Positions 62,185 to 64,000 of a DNA stretch of 64,000 bases are shown piece after piece. The notes beneath the pieces are model-generated. The model was not told the DNA's origin. It saw nothing but the letters and a program-made list of their open reading frames with translations, and searched no databases. Position 1 is the stretch's first letter; every line of letters begins with the position of its first letter. A program made the translations under genes and the position numbers. The stretch comes from Rhodopirellula sp. (GTDB lineage: Bacteria > Planctomycetota > Planctomycetia > Pirellulales > Thermoguttaceae), in assembly GCA_012728855.1 (NCBI GenBank), contig JAAYEH010000301.1, positions 1-64,000 on the forward strand, written 5' to 3'.

Positions 62185-62649
62185 CTACGGTTTGCCGTTG
62201 CTTTTGTGGTTGTGGCGCTCGATTTCGAGGATCTTTTGGACACGGCGGGCGTGCCTGCCGCCTTCGAACTCGGTATTCAGCCAAATCTCGATTAGTCGAT
62301 CGATCACCCGTTCGCCCAGGGTATCGGCGGAAAGACAGAGCACGTTGAGATCGTTGTGGCGGCGGCTGATTTCCGCCGTCAACTCGTCCTGACAGGCTGC
62401 GGCGCGAACGCCGGGATACTTGTTCGCCACGATCGACATGCCCAGCCCGGTTCCACAAATCAGGATGCCGCGATCTACCTCTTGCTCGCTTACCATGCGA
62501 GCGACCTTTGCGGCAATGTCCGGGTAGTCGACGCTCCCCTGGTCTTCGGTTCCCGTATCCGCGACCTCCTGCCCGAGATTTTGCAGCAATTGGACGACTT
62601 TCGCCCGCATGGCGACGCCTCGATGGTCGCTTCCGATGGCGATTCGCAT
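62185..62649 (-). CDS. rpiB: Ribose-5-phosphate isomerase B
   Basis: The 154-residue enzyme interconverts ribose 5-phosphate and ribulose 5-phosphate. It opens MRIAIGSDHRGV and has catalytic Cys65 in ILICGTGLGMSIVANK. The DLNVLCLSADTLGERV region matches the RpiB C-terminus. AAGGGAG is five bases before the ATG. It converges on the ABC permease gene with a 1-base gap. Confidence 0.95.
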   Translation of the reverse strand: MRIAIGSDHRGVAMRAKVVQLLQNLGQEVADTGTEDQGSVDYPDIAAKVARMVSEQEVDRGILICGTGLGMSIVANKYPGVRAAACQDELTAEISRRHNDLNVLCLSADTLGERVIDRLIEIWLNTEFEGGRHARRVQKILEIERHNHKSNGKP

Positions 62650-63110
62650 CACGCTCCCTTTCCGGCGGCCTGAATTGCCTGCCGCCACAGCGCTAAACAA
62701 GTCGATCTTCGTGGATCTCAAACCCGGAAGGCCCTGCCGCGGCTCTCCCTCTACCAGAATAACAATCGGCTAACGTGGCCACAATAGGCTGTCACGCAAG
62801 CGGACTGTGGTGAATTGGGCTGTCGAACCACTGTAGTCTAGGGATTGGAAAGAGAACACGCAACGTGCCTCACCGCAGCAGGTAGGGGGGATCCGACGGC
62901 GGTACTGACACTCGGCATCGCTGCCAGATCGAACCTTGATGTTGCCACGGAACGCCATTCGGCGGTAAGCTATCCCGCGAGGGACAAGCAGCGTCATCGA
63001 ATCGGCGCATGTCGTAAATCGTTGCGGGGCTGAGTTGATTCGGCCCCGGTGGAATGTATTCAACCCTGCTTTAGAACGGGAATAATACAGCCTTAAGAAG
63101 GAGTCCAGGA
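62650..63110. other. Intergenic region between rpiB and the TIM-barrel gene
   Basis: These 461 bases have no supported gene. The right end holds the AAGGAG site for the next gene. I see no strong hairpin. Confidence 0.5.
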
Positions 63111-63863
63111 GTGTTCGTCGCTGCCACCAGCAGATGCTTTGAAGACCTACCGCTTGACGATGCGCTTCGCCGCCTCGTCGATCTGGAATACTCTTATTTG
63201 GAGATCATGGTCCATGAGTCGGGGGGGCACCTGAAACCGTCCGAAGTGTGCCGTGATTTGGATCGGGTTGTGCGTGTCTGTCGCCAGACCTACCGACTGA
63301 CTCCGGTTGCCTACAGCGTGGACGCGGAGACGCCGGACGAGGAAGAGTATTACCGCCAATTCGCTTCCTGCTGCCGTTTGGCCAAGGCCACCAAAGTCGT
63401 CACGATAACCGTTCGATCTGCGGAATTGGGCACCCCGTTCAACGCCGAAGTCGAACGGCTCCGCACGCTGGTCGATATCGCTACCAGGGAAGGCGTTCGC
63501 GTGGGGCTCCTCACGGAGGCCGGCCGGATGAGTCAGGATCCCGCCACCGCCGTGGTCTTCTGCGACAGTGTGAAAGGTTTGGGTATCACGCTCGACCCGA
63601 GCCACTATATTTGCGGCCCGCACGCCGGCGGAAATTACGAACAGGTCATGAAACATGTCTGCCATGTCCGGCTGCGCGATTCGACGAAGGAGCAACTTCA
63701 GGTTCGCATCGGCCAGGGACTGGTTGAGTACGGACGCCTCATCGCCCAATTGGGCAAACACCACTACGATCGGGCGCTCTGCGTCGACATGCGTCCCCTG
63801 CCCGACGTCGACCAAAATGCCGAGATGCGCAAGATGCGCCTGTTGCTCGAGAGTTTGCTGTAA
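63111..63863 (+). CDS. Sugar phosphate isomerase/epimerase-like TIM-barrel protein
   Basis: The 250-residue protein begins with a GTG after AAGGAG and belongs to the xylose-isomerase-like TIM-barrel family. LLTEAGRMS, ITLDPSHYICG, HVRLRDST and LCVDMRP mark the strands with metal-ligand candidates. The last ligand position is Asp (CVDM) rather than the usual Glu. Function is not assigned. Confidence 0.78.
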   Translation: MFVAATSRCFEDLPLDDALRRLVDLEYSYLEIMVHESGGHLKPSEVCRDLDRVVRVCRQTYRLTPVAYSVDAETPDEEEYYRQFASCCRLAKATKVVTITVRSAELGTPFNAEVERLRTLVDIATREGVRVGLLTEAGRMSQDPATAVVFCDSVKGLGITLDPSHYICGPHAGGNYEQVMKHVCHVRLRDSTKEQLQVRIGQGLVEYGRLIAQLGKHHYDRALCVDMRPLPDVDQNAEMRKMRLLLESLL

Positions 63864-63889
63864 GGCGAGTGGCAGGAACAGGCTTCCCA

Positions 63890-63958
63890 CCAGCCCGGCT
63901 GCCGCTATCAGGTAAAACGATGGCGTAACGATAGACGGCAAGCGAGCAGCCGGGCTGC
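63890..63958. repeat. Imperfect palindrome near the window end
   Basis: CAGCCCGGCTGCCGCTATC pairs discontinuously with GATAGACGGC and CAGCCGGGCTG. A related GCAGCCGGGCTGC lies at about 56653. Confidence 0.5.
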
Positions 63959-64000
63959 CCATTGGCTACTCGGTTCCCGACGCTCGCCTGGTCACGAACC

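Overview
The window looks like chromosomal DNA of a planctomycete, probably of the Pirellulales. The evidence is a GC-rich sequence, a secreted protein with the planctomycete N-terminal signature EPLEERVLLA, a DUF1559-type remnant, several Tat-exported enzymes, paralogous sugar isomerase/epimerase and Gfo/Idh/MocA genes, and a squalene-cyclase-repeat membrane protein. No plasmid, phage or intact insertion sequence is visible. One tRNA gene (initiator tRNA-fMet) is present and no rRNA.

Layout. 0-1 kb: decayed genes, including a methyltransferase remnant and a damaged VapBC-like pair. 1-12.8 kb: exported beta-propeller, toroid membrane protein, tRNA-fMet, gap (GAPDH), nucleotide-sugar dehydrogenase, XylR-type regulator, truncated TauE with intact DUF1634, antiporter-EIIA fusion with YidH, a pseudogene cluster, exported beta-carbonic anhydrase. 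13-27.8 kb: a long co-directional carbohydrate cluster (TIM-barrel isomerase, oxidoreductase, TalC-like transaldolase, FucI-fold isomerase, IolB-like protein, FGGY kinase, second oxidoreductase, second TIM-barrel protein, MFS transporter, NagB-like deaminase, deacetylase, FAD oxidase, Fe-S oxidoreductase). Its substrate cannot be read from sequence. 28-43 kb: UvrD-type helicase, giant surface protein, porin, glgC, sialidase-like protein, 1461-residue secreted hydrolase. 43-53 kb: two orphan genes, an HU-like protein, guaD, and a tight operon of Zn-alcohol dehydrogenase, FadB/J-like fusion, 2-hydroxyacyl-CoA-dehydratase-type Fe-S protein, its ATPase activator, an MBL hydrolase and a ketoacyl synthase III. 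53-64 kb: a complete antitoxin/PIN pair, secreted proteins, Nudix, acylphosphatase, ABC permease, rpiB, and another sugar-isomerase-like gene.

The two most notable signals are (i) the dehydratase/activator/KAS III operon, which pairs an ATP-driven radical-type Fe-S enzyme with fatty-acid-type enzymes in an arrangement I do not recognise, and (ii) a dense set of intergenic palindromes of at least six families. One family (about 100 bp) keeps its inner core while its outer stems differ and stay self-complementary. In the sugar cluster these palindromes fall at breaks between tightly coupled gene blocks. All calls come from reading the sequence only; no database search was possible.
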